From Acidimicrobiaceae bacterium (lineage in GTDB: Bacteria; Actinomycetota; Acidimicrobiia; Acidimicrobiales; Palsa-688): 16,011 nt of DNA. A program made the translations under genes and the position numbers. Position 1 is the stretch's first letter; each line of letters opens with the position of its first letter. Below are positions 6,439-14,093 of the stretch, one piece after another. The notes under the pieces are model-generated. The model made no database searches and was not told where the DNA came from. It saw only the letters and a program-made list of their open reading frames with translations. The DNA is taken from positions 1 through 16,011 of the forward strand of contig JAUTXM010000024.1 of assembly GCA_030838025.1 (NCBI GenBank). The letters run 5' to 3'.

Positions 6439-7098
6439 TCAGGCGGCGGCCACGCTTCCCTCGATCTGCTGGGCCAACGCTTTGGGGGGCTGGCTTTGGA
6501 GGGAGACCAGGACGACTTCCACGACGCGGCCGCCGTGTACGAAGTAGAACGAGACCTCCGAGACGGTCGTCGTTCCGACCGGTAGCTGGTTCGACACCTG
6601 CTCGCCATCGCCGACCGGCATATGAATCCCTACCGCCTCGATGTTCTTGGCCCCCGCCTGGATCAGGGGATCCTCGACGCTGGACACCGGAATCTTGCTG
6701 ACCTTCTTGATGCCGTTTCCGTCGAAGCTGAGGGTGACGAGGGTCGTGCGGCTGGTGGGATCGGTGGCGACCACACCGAGCCGGGGGTCTGTCCCCGAAG
6801 TCGACGCCAGGCTGGCCAGGCCGGCCAACTGGGGATCGGTCACCTTGAGCGCCTGCACCTGGCTGCTCAGGGGGCCACCCGGCAGGACCCGTACCCGCCA
6901 CGCCTCGGGTACGGCGAAGCTGACATGGTCGTTCTGGTCGATCACGCGCTGGAAGGCCGCCGGGATGACGGCGGCAGGGGACTTGCTGTCGGAGTGATGG
7001 GTCGCCACTCCGATCCCGCCGGCCGCCAGCAGGGCGACGATGACCACCGCCAGAACCGCTACCGCCGCCGGTTGCGGTGATCCTGTGCCGTCGCTCAT
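6439..7098 (-). CDS. Membrane-anchored exported protein of unknown function
   Basis: This 219-residue protein has a short Pro/Ser-containing N-terminus followed by one hydrophobic helix at about residues 10-31 (AAVAVLAVVIVALLAAGGIG). It probably has a signal-anchor with the rest outside the membrane. No lipobox cysteine or clear signal peptidase site is seen. The outer part contains HVSFAVPEAWRVRVLPGG and later beta-rich stretches with Val/Thr alternation, reminiscent of small actinobacterial LpqN/PsbP-like secreted proteins; that resemblance is weak. ATG at 7096-7098 is chosen because GAGG (complement of 7104-7107) stands five bases before it. The start is 13 bp after the mocA stop on the same strand, so the two may share a transcript, though no functional link is evident. 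Confidence 0.75.
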   Translation of the reverse strand: MSDGTGSPQPAAVAVLAVVIVALLAAGGIGVATHHSDSKSPAAVIPAAFQRVIDQNDHVSFAVPEAWRVRVLPGGPLSSQVQALKVTDPQLAGLASLASTSGTDPRLGVVATDPTSRTTLVTLSFDGNGIKKVSKIPVSSVEDPLIQAGAKNIEAVGIHMPVGDGEQVSNQLPVGTTTVSEVSFYFVHGGRVVEVVLVSLQSQPPKALAQQIEGSVAAA

Positions 7099-7111
7099 GT
7101 GGACCTCATTG

Positions 7112-7768
7112 TCATCGTCCCGGGTACTGCAGGTCCGCGACAGTATCGACATCCGCCGGGTCGGACTCGCACGGCACCTCCATCACCAGGTCAGGGCGCT
7201 GGCGCAGGAGCACCCGGGCACCCTCGTCGCCTTCGGTCGGCAGGAGGTCCCAGCATTCCCGGTCGATGCGGACGGGGTTGCGCCGCCGCCCGCCGTAGGT
7301 AGCCACCGCCATCGGTCGCGCCGCCGCTGCGGTCGTCCGCCCCGCCGCTGCGGTCGGCCGCCCCGCCGCTGCCGGCGCCGCCACCGCCTGCCACGCCTCG
7401 GCCGAGATCAACGGCTGGTCGCCGAGTCCGACGACGAGGCAGCCCGCAGGCGTTGGTCGGGCCGCGGCCACGGCGACCTGGAGCGACGTCGCCTGACCCT
7501 CGGCCCACCGCTCGTTCACCAGTACCTCGACGCCGGGCGGCACCACGCCGGCCGCCGCCAGGTCGACCGCGCCCGTGACGACCCAGGTCCGGTCGAGCCC
7601 CGCTGCCAGCGCGTGTTCGAGCGCCCAGGTCACCAGCGGCCGGCCCCGAAACGGCGCCAGCAACTTGTGGGTCTCGCCCTCGAACCGGCTCCCCGCCCCG
7701 GCGGCCAGCACCACCGCGATCCGCTCGCTCACGCGGTCATTGTGCCCAAGGCGCGTAGCGTCCGTCAT
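7112..7768 (-). CDS. mocA: MobA/MocA-like nucleotidyltransferase (putative molybdenum cofactor cytidylyltransferase)
   Basis: The product is an NTP-transferase-fold protein of 218 residues. It has IAVVLAAGAGSRFEG near the N-terminus, THKLLAPFRGRPLV, GLGDQPL (the metal-binding Asp), RRNPVRI, GDEGARVLL and a C-terminal DVDTVADL. This set fits MocA, which joins CMP to molybdopterin-Mo for xanthine-oxidase-family enzymes; MobA-type GMP transfer or another substrate cannot be excluded. A nearby molybdenum-hydroxylase cluster on the same strand supports MocA. ATG at 7766-7768 is preferred because GAGGG (complement of 7774-7778) lies five bases upstream. GTG at 7730-7732 gives a start closer to the family norm. 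A 7-residue Ala/Gly/Arg/Thr repeat is inserted after GDQPL. The gene is divergent from the LLM oxidoreductase. Confidence 0.82.
   Translation of the reverse strand: MTDATRLGHNDRVSERIAVVLAAGAGSRFEGETHKLLAPFRGRPLVTWALEHALAAGLDRTWVVTGAVDLAAAGVVPPGVEVLVNERWAEGQATSLQVAVAAARPTPAGCLVVGLGDQPLISAEAWQAVAAPAAAGRPTAAAGRTTAAAARPMAVATYGGRRRNPVRIDRECWDLLPTEGDEGARVLLRQRPDLVMEVPCESDPADVDTVADLQYPGR
7321..7383. repeat. 21-bp tandem repeat inside mocA
   Basis: Units begin at 7321, 7342 and 7363. The first two differ at one position; the third diverges after CCGCCGCTGC. In the mocA frame they give an AAAGRPT / AAAGRTT / AAAARPM series between the GDQPL and RRNPVR motifs, so the repeat extends a surface loop rather than breaking the catalytic core. 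Confidence 0.85.
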
Positions 7769-7773
7769 GCCCG

Positions 7774-7786
7774 CCCTCGAGAGGAG
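7774..7786. promoter_or_regulatory. Back-to-back ribosome-binding sites of divergent mocA and LLM genes
   Basis: GAGGAG at 7781-7786 (plus) stands five bases before the LLM GTG at 7792. GAGGG on the minus strand (complement of 7774-7778) stands five bases before the mocA ATG at 7768. Only two bases separate the two sites. These sites decide both starts and leave no room between the genes for two promoters. Confidence 0.6.
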
Positions 7787-7791
7787 CACCT

Positions 7792-8664
7792 GTGAAGCTT
7801 GGCCTACACGTTTCCGATTTCACCTGGGGCAACGGCCCCGCCCAGCTGCGCCACGACGTGGCCCGGGTCGTCGAAGCGGCCGACGAAGCCAACTTCGACC
7901 GCATCAGCGTGATGGACCACGTGTGGCAGATCAGCATGATCGGCCCGCCCGAGCACGAGATGTTGGAGGCGTACACCACGCTGGGCTTCATCGCCGGCCG
8001 CACGACCCGGGCCAAGTTGATGACGCTCGTGACCGGCGCCGTTTACCGATCGCCGGGCCTGCTGGCCAAGATCGTGACTACCCTCGACGTGCTCACCGGT
8101 GGCCGGGCCTGGCTCGGGATCGGGGCGGCCTGGAACGACGAGGAGTCCCGGGGCCTCGGTCTATCGTTTCCCCCGACCGCCGAGCGCTTCGAACGGCTGG
8201 AGGAGACGCTGCAGATCTGCCTCCAGATGTGGAGCGACGACGACGGCCCATACCACGGCAAGCACTACCGGCTGGAACGCACGCTGAACTCGCCCCAGGC
8301 GATCACCAAGCCCCACCCGCCCATCCTCATCGGGGGCTCGGGCGAGAAGAAGACCCTCCGCCTGGTCGCCCGCTACGCCCAGGCGTGCAACCTGTTTCCC
8401 GGTCCTGACATCGAGCACAAGCTCGACGTGTTGCGCCGGCACTGCGAGGCGGAGGGGCGCGACTACGAGGAGATCGAGAAGACGGCGGTGTTTCGTTTCG
8501 ATGTCGGCGACAACGGCGAGAAGGTCGGCGAGACCATTGACCAGTTGCGCTGGTTGGCGGGCATGGGAATCCAGGTGGCCCACGGCGGTGTCCCCGACGC
8601 GGCCAACAACAACCAGATCGAGATCATCGGCAAGGAGGTCATCCCCGCGGTCGCCGACCTCTAG
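7792..8664 (+). CDS. LLM-class (luciferase-like) F420-dependent oxidoreductase
   Basis: A 290-residue TIM-barrel protein of the luciferase-like monooxygenase superfamily, of the kind annotated in actinobacteria as F420-dependent oxidoreductases. The N-terminus MKLGLHVSDFTWG is typical, followed by SVMDHVWQ and LVTGAVYRSPGLLAKIV. Further on come TLDVLTGGRAWLGIGAAWND, ERFERLEETLQICLQMW and PPILIGGSGEKKTLRLVARY, the phosphate-binding region. The hydride carrier F420 or FMN cannot be decided from sequence alone, and the substrate is unknown. The GTG start has a strong ribosome-binding site (GAGGAG at 7781-7786). The gene is divergent from mocA and convergent with coxE, 19 bp away; no terminator hairpin is visible between them. 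Confidence 0.9.
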   Translation: MKLGLHVSDFTWGNGPAQLRHDVARVVEAADEANFDRISVMDHVWQISMIGPPEHEMLEAYTTLGFIAGRTTRAKLMTLVTGAVYRSPGLLAKIVTTLDVLTGGRAWLGIGAAWNDEESRGLGLSFPPTAERFERLEETLQICLQMWSDDDGPYHGKHYRLERTLNSPQAITKPHPPILIGGSGEKKTLRLVARYAQACNLFPGPDIEHKLDVLRRHCEAEGRDYEEIEKTAVFRFDVGDNGEKVGETIDQLRWLAGMGIQVAHGGVPDAANNNQIEIIGKEVIPAVADL

Positions 8665-8683
8665 GCCTGGGTGCGCCAGAAGC

Positions 8684-9898
8684 TCATCGTGACCGGCTAC
8701 CGGCGCGCTGATCAACCCGAGGACCCGCAACTCCGCCGACTCCGCCGATGACGGCGACCAAGTCCTCGAGCGAGCGCAGCGAATGGCCGGTGACGAAGCG
8801 GTCGACGTGGGGGAGGGCGGCTGCCATCCCCTGGGCGAGGGGCGCGTAGCCGGGCGCCGCCTTCAACGGGTTGACCCAGATCACGCGATGCGCCACCCGG
8901 TGCAGCCGGGCCATCTCGCGGGCCAGTTCGGCCGGGTCGCCCCGGTCCCATCCGTCGGAGAGCACCACGACGACCGCGCCCCGGGCCATTCCCCGCACGC
9001 CGTAGCGATCGTTGTACTCCTTCAGGGCGGAGCCGAGCCGGGTCCCGCCGGACCAGTCGTTGACCGCCCGGCCGGCCCGGGCGAGGGCCTCGTCGGGGTC
9101 CCGCCACGCCAGCTCCCGCGTCAGGCGGGTCAAGCGGGTGCCGACCGCGAAGGCCTCGACGCGGCCGGCGCCCCGGCCGACGACGGCGGCGTGGAGGAAG
9201 CGGAGCATGCCCCGGGCGTAGGGCTCCATCGACCCGGAGACGTCGCAGAGGAGCACGACCCGCCGAGGTCGCTGCGACGGGGCCTGCCAGGCCCGGCGGA
9301 TCGGCTCGCCGCCGTTGGCCAGCGCCTGGCGAACCGTTCGTCGTAGATCGGACCGGCCCCGCCGGGCCCGTCGCCAGCGCCGGGACCGACGGAGGTCTCC
9401 GGCCAGGCGCATTCCGGCCATCATCCGATGCGCCTGGGCGAACTCGGCGTTGGTGTAGGCGGCGAAATCCTTGTCCCGCAACACCTCGGTGGCGCTGTAG
9501 CGCAACGCCACGGCATCGCTGTCGTCCTCGTCCGGATCGTCGTCGGCGTCCGCGTCTGGGTCGCCGTCAGCGGCCGGGGCGTCCTCCGCCGCGGGCACGG
9601 GCACCGCTATCGGGCCGGCGGCCGGGCCCGGGCGCCGCGGCTCGATCAGCGGCCGGCCCAGCCAGAACGCCTCGAACGACCGGTCGTAGGTGGGCAGGTC
9701 CTCGGGCCGGCGGACGAGCGTGGCCCGCCCCGCCCAGTAGACCGACGACCGGCGTTGGACACCGATCGTTCCGAGCGCCGAGGCGAACACGGTGACGCAG
9801 CCGACGGGCACGTCGAGACCCTGGGCCCGCAGGAGATGCGAGAAGGCGACGGCCATGCGGTCCACGCCCGTCAGCGGCCGCGAATCAGCGTCAATCAC
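8684..9898 (-). CDS. coxE: VWA-domain protein CoxE, molybdenum-hydroxylase accessory
   Basis: The 404-residue protein carries a C-terminal von Willebrand A domain of the CoxE type. Its MIDAS metal site is visible as D219-S221-S223 (CDVSGSM), T286 (SGGTRLG) and D315 (LSDGWD). In Oligotropha the CoxD/CoxE pair is needed to assemble the metal centre of CO dehydrogenase, with CoxE as the partner of the MoxR ATPase. The N-terminal half includes VTVFASAL and an unusual Asp/Ala-rich linker at about 107-128, encoded at 9515-9580. Upstream the frame is closed by the coxD stop, and GTG at 9896-9898 is the first start, 15 bp after that stop; an internal ATG at residue 15 is an alternative. It is the last gene of the cluster and ends 19 bp from the convergent LLM gene. 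Confidence 0.9.
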   Translation of the reverse strand: MIDADSRPLTGVDRMAVAFSHLLRAQGLDVPVGCVTVFASALGTIGVQRRSSVYWAGRATLVRRPEDLPTYDRSFEAFWLGRPLIEPRRPGPAAGPIAVPVPAAEDAPAADGDPDADADDDPDEDDSDAVALRYSATEVLRDKDFAAYTNAEFAQAHRMMAGMRLAGDLRRSRRWRRARRGRSDLRRTVRQALANGGEPIRRAWQAPSQRPRRVVLLCDVSGSMEPYARGMLRFLHAAVVGRGAGRVEAFAVGTRLTRLTRELAWRDPDEALARAGRAVNDWSGGTRLGSALKEYNDRYGVRGMARGAVVVVLSDGWDRGDPAELAREMARLHRVAHRVIWVNPLKAAPGYAPLAQGMAAALPHVDRFVTGHSLRSLEDLVAVIGGVGGVAGPRVDQRAGSRSR

Positions 9899-9913
9899 GG
9901 CGCCCGCCGAGGT

Positions 9914-10852
9914 TCATGCCCCGCGGAGGACCGCGGAGCGGACCAGCTCGCTGATATCGGCTCGCCGTACCCGTTCCTGGTCCTCGCGGTACTTGAGCAC
10001 TGTCCCGAGCGTCATCTCGACGCTGTGTTCGTCCAGCTGGGCCTGTCCGAGCGCCGCCAGGGCGCAAGCCCAGTCGATGCTCTCCGCCACGCCGGGCGGC
10101 TTGTACAGGTCCATGGTCCGCAGCTGCTCGACCGCGCCCGCGACCTGGCGGGCCAACCGGTCGACGACCTCGGGAGCCCGCAACCTGACGATCGCAACTT
10201 CGCGCTCGAAGGACGGGTGCTCGACCCAGTGGTACAGGCAGCGGCGCTTGAGGGCGTCGTGCACATCCCTGGTCCGGTTGGAGGTGATGATCACCACCGG
10301 CGGCTGCGACGCCCGGAAGGTGCCCAGTTCGGGCACGGTCACGCTGTAGTCGGAGAGGATCTCGAGCAGGAAGGCCTCGAACTCGTCGTCGGCCCGATCG
10401 ACTTCGTCGATCAGCAACACCGGCGGCGGCCCCTCGCGGTGGTCGATCGCCGCCAGCAGGGGCCGGCGCACCAGGAAGCGCTCGGAGTACAACTCGTCCT
10501 CCACGTCGCGGCCCGCCGCCCCGGCGGTTCCGGCCACGCCGGTTCCGGCCGCCCCGGTTCCGGCCGCTCCGGCGGTTCCGGTCACGCGGGCCACCTCGGC
10601 CGCCCGGAGGTGCAGAAGCTGGCGGGCGTAGTCCCACTCGTACACTGCCTGGCCCACGTCGATGCCCTCGTAGCACTGGACGCGGAGCAGGTCGCCGCCC
10701 GTCCAGCGGGCGAGGACCTTGGCCACCTCGGTTTTGCCCACCCCGGCCTCGCCTTCGAGGAGGAGCGGTCGGGGGAGGACGAGCGCCAGGTAGATGGCGG
10801 TCGCCAGCCCCTCGTCGGCGAGGTAGCCGTGTTCGGTGAGCGCCGCCAGCAC
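9914..10852 (-). CDS. coxD: MoxR-family AAA+ ATPase CoxD
   Basis: A 312-residue AAA+ ATPase with Walker A GEAGVGKT (34-41), VQCYEGIDVGQAVYEWDYAR (58-77), Walker B VLLIDEVD (D149/E150), a sensor-like ITSN and a lid domain. This is the MoxR group member that partners CoxE. In Oligotropha CoxD is a membrane-linked chaperone needed to mature the Cu-S-Mo centre. Whether the same chemistry applies to this form II cluster is inferred. A Gly/Ala/Thr repeat (residues 90-114) interrupts the normally conserved region between the YEWDYARQ segment and the next helix. GTG at 10850-10852 is the first usable start, 29 bp after coxM. The visible N-terminus is slightly shorter than usual, and family-like residues (DPAQ) precede it in frame. 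Confidence 0.9.
   Translation of the reverse strand: MLAALTEHGYLADEGLATAIYLALVLPRPLLLEGEAGVGKTEVAKVLARWTGGDLLRVQCYEGIDVGQAVYEWDYARQLLHLRAAEVARVTGTAGAAGTGAAGTGVAGTAGAAGRDVEDELYSERFLVRRPLLAAIDHREGPPPVLLIDEVDRADDEFEAFLLEILSDYSVTVPELGTFRASQPPVVIITSNRTRDVHDALKRRCLYHWVEHPSFEREVAIVRLRAPEVVDRLARQVAGAVEQLRTMDLYKPPGVAESIDWACALAALGQAQLDEHSVEMTLGTVLKYREDQERVRRADISELVRSAVLRGA
10511..10586. repeat. 15-bp tandem repeat inside coxD
   Basis: On the plus strand the word GGTTCCGG recurs at 10526, 10541, 10556 and 10574, that is at steps of 15, 15 and 18 bp. In the coxD frame this encodes TAGAAG-TGAAG-TGVAG-TAGAAG. All steps are multiples of three, so the ATPase frame is kept. Confidence 0.85.
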
Positions 10853-10881
10853 CTGGGCGGGATCGTGCGGCCCGGATTGGG

Positions 10882-11727
10882 TCAGACGCCGGCCTCCTCG
10901 AGGGCCCGGCGGACCAGGACCTGGGCCAAATGGCGGCGGAACTCCGGGCTGGCGTTGATGTCGCTCGGCGGGTCCAGCCCGTCGGCGGCGTGTGCCGCCG
11001 CCTCGGCGGCCGATGCGCCCGAAGCCAGCGCTTCCTCCACCCCGGTCGCCCGGACGGGTGTCGATGACATGTTGACCAGCGCCACGCCGGCACCTTCACC
11101 GTTCGACCCCGACCCGGCCCCGGTCTTCACGGCCGCCACGCCGACGATCGCCCAGTCGTGGGCTCGGCGGTTGAACTTCTGGAACGACCACCCCGCCCCC
11201 TCCAGACGGGGCACCCGGATCTCGGTGAGCACCTCGTCTGCTGCCAATGCCGTCTCCATGAAGCCGTTGAAGAACTCTGCCGCCGGAATCGAACGCTCGC
11301 CCCCAGGCCCCCGGACCACGATCGTGCCTCCGAGTGCCAGTACCACCGCCGGCAGGTCCGAGGCTGGGTCACCGTGGGCCAGCGAACCCCCGATCGTTCC
11401 CCGGTGGCGGATCTGGGGGTCGCCGACCTGGCCGGCGGCGGCCGGCAACAAGGGCACCTCCCGCGCCAACAGCTCCGACACCTCCACGTCGTGATGGCGG
11501 GTGAGGGCGCCGATGGCGATCTGGTCGCCGTCGACCCGGATGTACGACAGGTCGGCCAGCCGGCCGATGTCGATCAGCATGCTCGGGCGGGCCAAGCGCA
11601 GCTTCATCAGGGGAAGCAGCGAGTGGCCACCCGCCAGCAGCTTGGCGTCGTCGCCGTTCTCGGTCAGCAGCGCAATCGCCTCGTCGGCGGAACCGGCCCG
11701 CCGGTACTCGAAGCTGGCCGTGATCAT
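10882..11727 (-). CDS. coxM: Molybdenum hydroxylase FAD subunit (CoxM-like)
   Basis: The 281-residue FAD-binding subunit passes electrons from the [2Fe-2S] subunit to FAD. Both flavin-binding motifs of the family are present: AGGHS at 32-36 and TIGGS at 111-115, followed by the usual HGDPASDLPAVVLAL. Length is close to the 288 residues of Oligotropha CoxM. The C-terminal CO-dehydrogenase flavoprotein domain (from about 180) is intact, with a Gly/Ser-rich loop (TGAGSGSNGEGAG). The ATG at 11725-11727 overlaps the coxL stop (ATGA), a sign of coupled translation. The gene order S-L-M differs from the M-S-L order of form I CO dehydrogenase operons. Confidence 0.93.
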   Translation of the reverse strand: MITASFEYRRAGSADEAIALLTENGDDAKLLAGGHSLLPLMKLRLARPSMLIDIGRLADLSYIRVDGDQIAIGALTRHHDVEVSELLAREVPLLPAAAGQVGDPQIRHRGTIGGSLAHGDPASDLPAVVLALGGTIVVRGPGGERSIPAAEFFNGFMETALAADEVLTEIRVPRLEGAGWSFQKFNRRAHDWAIVGVAAVKTGAGSGSNGEGAGVALVNMSSTPVRATGVEEALASGASAAEAAAHAADGLDPPSDINASPEFRRHLAQVLVRRALEEAGV

Positions 11728-14093
11728 CGGGGGCCTCCGTTCGTGCCGCCGGCCTGTTGGATCGCCGTCCAGATCCGCTGGGGGGTGGCCGGCATGTCGA
11801 TATCGGTGATGCCGAAGGGCGACAAGGCGTCGATGATGGCGTTCATCACCGCCGGGGCGGCGGCGATGGTGCCCGCCTCGCCCACTCCCTTCACGCCCAT
11901 CGGGTTGGTGGGGCTTGGAGTCACGGTCGTGTCGGTCTGCATGCTCGGGAAGTCGGCCGCCGATGGGACGAGGTAATCGGCCAAGGACGACGTGATCAGG
12001 TTGCCGTCGTCGTCGTAAATCGCCTCCTCGAACAGCGCCTGGGCCGCGCCCTGCACGATCCCACCGTGGACCTGGCCCTCGATGATCAGCGGGTTGATCT
12101 GGGTCCCGCAGTCGTCGACCGCCACGTACTTGAGGACGTCCACCTTCCCGGTCTCCTCGTCGACCTCCACGACACAGATGTGGGTGCCGAAGGGAAACGT
12201 GAAGTTGGGCGGGTCCCAATGGCTCGACGCCTCCAAGTTGGGTTCCAACCCGTCGGGGAGGTTGTGGGCCGTAAACGCCTCGAAAGCCACGGCGCCGATC
12301 GCCATGGTTCGGTCGGGCGAGCCCTTGACCGTGAAGGTGCCACCGGCGTAGTCCAGGTCGTCGGCCGCCACCTCCAGTTGGTGGGCCGCGATCAGCTTGG
12401 CCTTCTCGATGACCTTCTCGGTGGCCAGCCACAGCGCCGTGCCGCCCACCGACAGCGAGCGCGAGCCGTAGGTGTCCATCCCGTGCGGCGCGATCGAGGT
12501 GTCGGAGTGAAGGACCTCGACGTCATCGGGGTTCACCCCCAGCTGGTCGGCGACGATCATGGACCACGACGTCTCATGGCCCTGCCCGTGCGGGGTGGTG
12601 CCGGTCACGACCTGGACCTTGCCCGTGGGCAGGAACCGCACGGTCGACGACTCCCAACCGCCCGCCACGTAGCGCAACGCCGACAACACCCGGCTGGGCG
12701 CCAGGCCGCACATCTCCACGTACGACGACAGGCCGATACCGAGGTGCTTCGTCCCACCCGCCGATCGCCGCTCCTTCTGTTCGGCCCGCACATCGTCGTA
12801 CCCCGCCATCTCCATGGCCCGGGTCAGGGCGGGCTCGTAGTTCCCGCTGTCGAAGATCAGCCCGCCTGAGGAGCTGTAGGGGAACTGGTCGGCCCGCACG
12901 TAGTTGCGCCGCCGGATCTCGGCCGGGTCCACCCCCACCTGGCGCGCCAGGGCGTCCATGGCCCGCTCGAGAGCATAGGTCGCCTCGGGGCGACCCGCCC
13001 CGCGGTAGGCGTCGGTCGGCGTCTTGGTCGTGAAGACCCCGGTGCACACGAACGAGTAGGCCGGGATGTCGTACACCCCGCCGTAGAGGAACGCCCCGAG
13101 CAGGGGGATGCCCGGTGTTACCAGCTGCAGGTAGGCCCCCATGTCGGCCAGCAGCCGGACCCGAACGGCGGTCACCCGGCCGTCGGCGTCGGCGGCCAAC
13201 TCCATGTGCTGGATCATGCCCCGCCCCTGGATGGTGGCCTGCGTGTTCTCCATGCGGTCCTCGCTCCAGCGGACCGGCCGGCGCAGGCGCCGGGCCAGGG
13301 CCAGGCACAGCAGCTCCTCGGCGTACACGTCGAGCTTGGAGCCGAAGCCGCCGCCCACCGAGGGCGCCACGACCCGCAGCTTGCTCTCGGAAACACCGAC
13401 GGTCAGCGCCGCCAGCACCCTCAGGATGTGGGGGATCTGGGTTGCGGTATAGAGGGTAAATTCGCCGCCGTACACCGCCGGGACCGCGACCACGCCTCGG
13501 GTTTCCATGGCTGAGGGAATCAGCCGTTGCTGGACAAAGCGCTCCACGACGGTATGGGTGGCGTTGGCGAAGGCCTCTTCGACCGCCTCGGGGGCGGGGA
13601 TGAGCTCCCAGGTGTAGGACCGGTTGGTGCCCAGCGCTTCGTGGACCAGCACCCGGTCGGAGAGGGCGTCCTCCAGGTCGACCACCGCGGGCAGGACGTC
13701 GAAGTCGATGTCCACCAGCTCGGCTGCGTCCCGGGCGGCCATGTCGGTCTCGGCCACGACCACGGCCACCGCGTCGCCGACGTAACAGGCGGTCTGTACC
13801 GCGATCGGGAAGTGCTCAGGGTTGAGCATGTCCTCGGTCACCGGCCAGGCACAGGGCATGGGTCCGGCCCATTCCGAGCGCAGGTCGGCGCCGCTGAAGG
13901 CGGCCACGACCCCGGGCTGGGCCAAGGCCGCCGTCAGGTCGACCGACTTGATGGTGGCGTGGGCATGGGGGCTGCGGACGATGGCCAGGTGCAGCGCTCC
14001 GGGGATGACCAGGTCGTCCACGAACCGGGCTTCGCCCGTCAGGAGCTCCGGGTCCTCCTTGCGCAGCATGCGGGTTCCGACGACCGCGGTCAT
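11724..14093 (-). CDS. coxL: Molybdenum hydroxylase large subunit, form II CoxL-like
   Basis: This 789-residue molybdopterin subunit belongs to the xanthine oxidase/CO dehydrogenase family. Landmarks are the N-terminal RMLRKEDPELLTGEARFVDD, E197 in PSAMETRG, GGGFGSK (247-253), the active-site loop AYRGAGR (362-368), GQGHET with Q504, and the base-catalyst region KGVGEAGT with E739. Proven CO dehydrogenases (form I) have AYxCSFR, whose Cys binds copper. Here the loop is the form II type with no Cys, so CO oxidation cannot be assumed; an aldehyde, aromatic heterocycle or other substrate is possible. The enzyme is cytoplasmic by absence of a Tat signal. ATG at 14091-14093 fits the family start and overlaps the coxS stop (ATGA). 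The frame stays open further upstream, antisense-like and non-conserved. Confidence 0.95.
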   Translation of the reverse strand: MTAVVGTRMLRKEDPELLTGEARFVDDLVIPGALHLAIVRSPHAHATIKSVDLTAALAQPGVVAAFSGADLRSEWAGPMPCAWPVTEDMLNPEHFPIAVQTACYVGDAVAVVVAETDMAARDAAELVDIDFDVLPAVVDLEDALSDRVLVHEALGTNRSYTWELIPAPEAVEEAFANATHTVVERFVQQRLIPSAMETRGVVAVPAVYGGEFTLYTATQIPHILRVLAALTVGVSESKLRVVAPSVGGGFGSKLDVYAEELLCLALARRLRRPVRWSEDRMENTQATIQGRGMIQHMELAADADGRVTAVRVRLLADMGAYLQLVTPGIPLLGAFLYGGVYDIPAYSFVCTGVFTTKTPTDAYRGAGRPEATYALERAMDALARQVGVDPAEIRRRNYVRADQFPYSSSGGLIFDSGNYEPALTRAMEMAGYDDVRAEQKERRSAGGTKHLGIGLSSYVEMCGLAPSRVLSALRYVAGGWESSTVRFLPTGKVQVVTGTTPHGQGHETSWSMIVADQLGVNPDDVEVLHSDTSIAPHGMDTYGSRSLSVGGTALWLATEKVIEKAKLIAAHQLEVAADDLDYAGGTFTVKGSPDRTMAIGAVAFEAFTAHNLPDGLEPNLEASSHWDPPNFTFPFGTHICVVEVDEETGKVDVLKYVAVDDCGTQINPLIIEGQVHGGIVQGAAQALFEEAIYDDDGNLITSSLADYLVPSAADFPSMQTDTTVTPSPTNPMGVKGVGEAGTIAAAPAVMNAIIDALSPFGITDIDMPATPQRIWTAIQQAGGTNGGPR

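Noticed and set aside
9428..11494. Very long plus-strand open frame (688 codons) opposite coxE, coxD and coxM
   Set aside because: It is antisense to three well-supported genes and has no recognisable domain; high GC makes stop codons rare in this frame.
11728..12432. N-terminal extension of coxM into coxL
   Set aside because: The extra residues are a shadow of coxL; the CoxM family start is MITASFEYRRAG at 11727.
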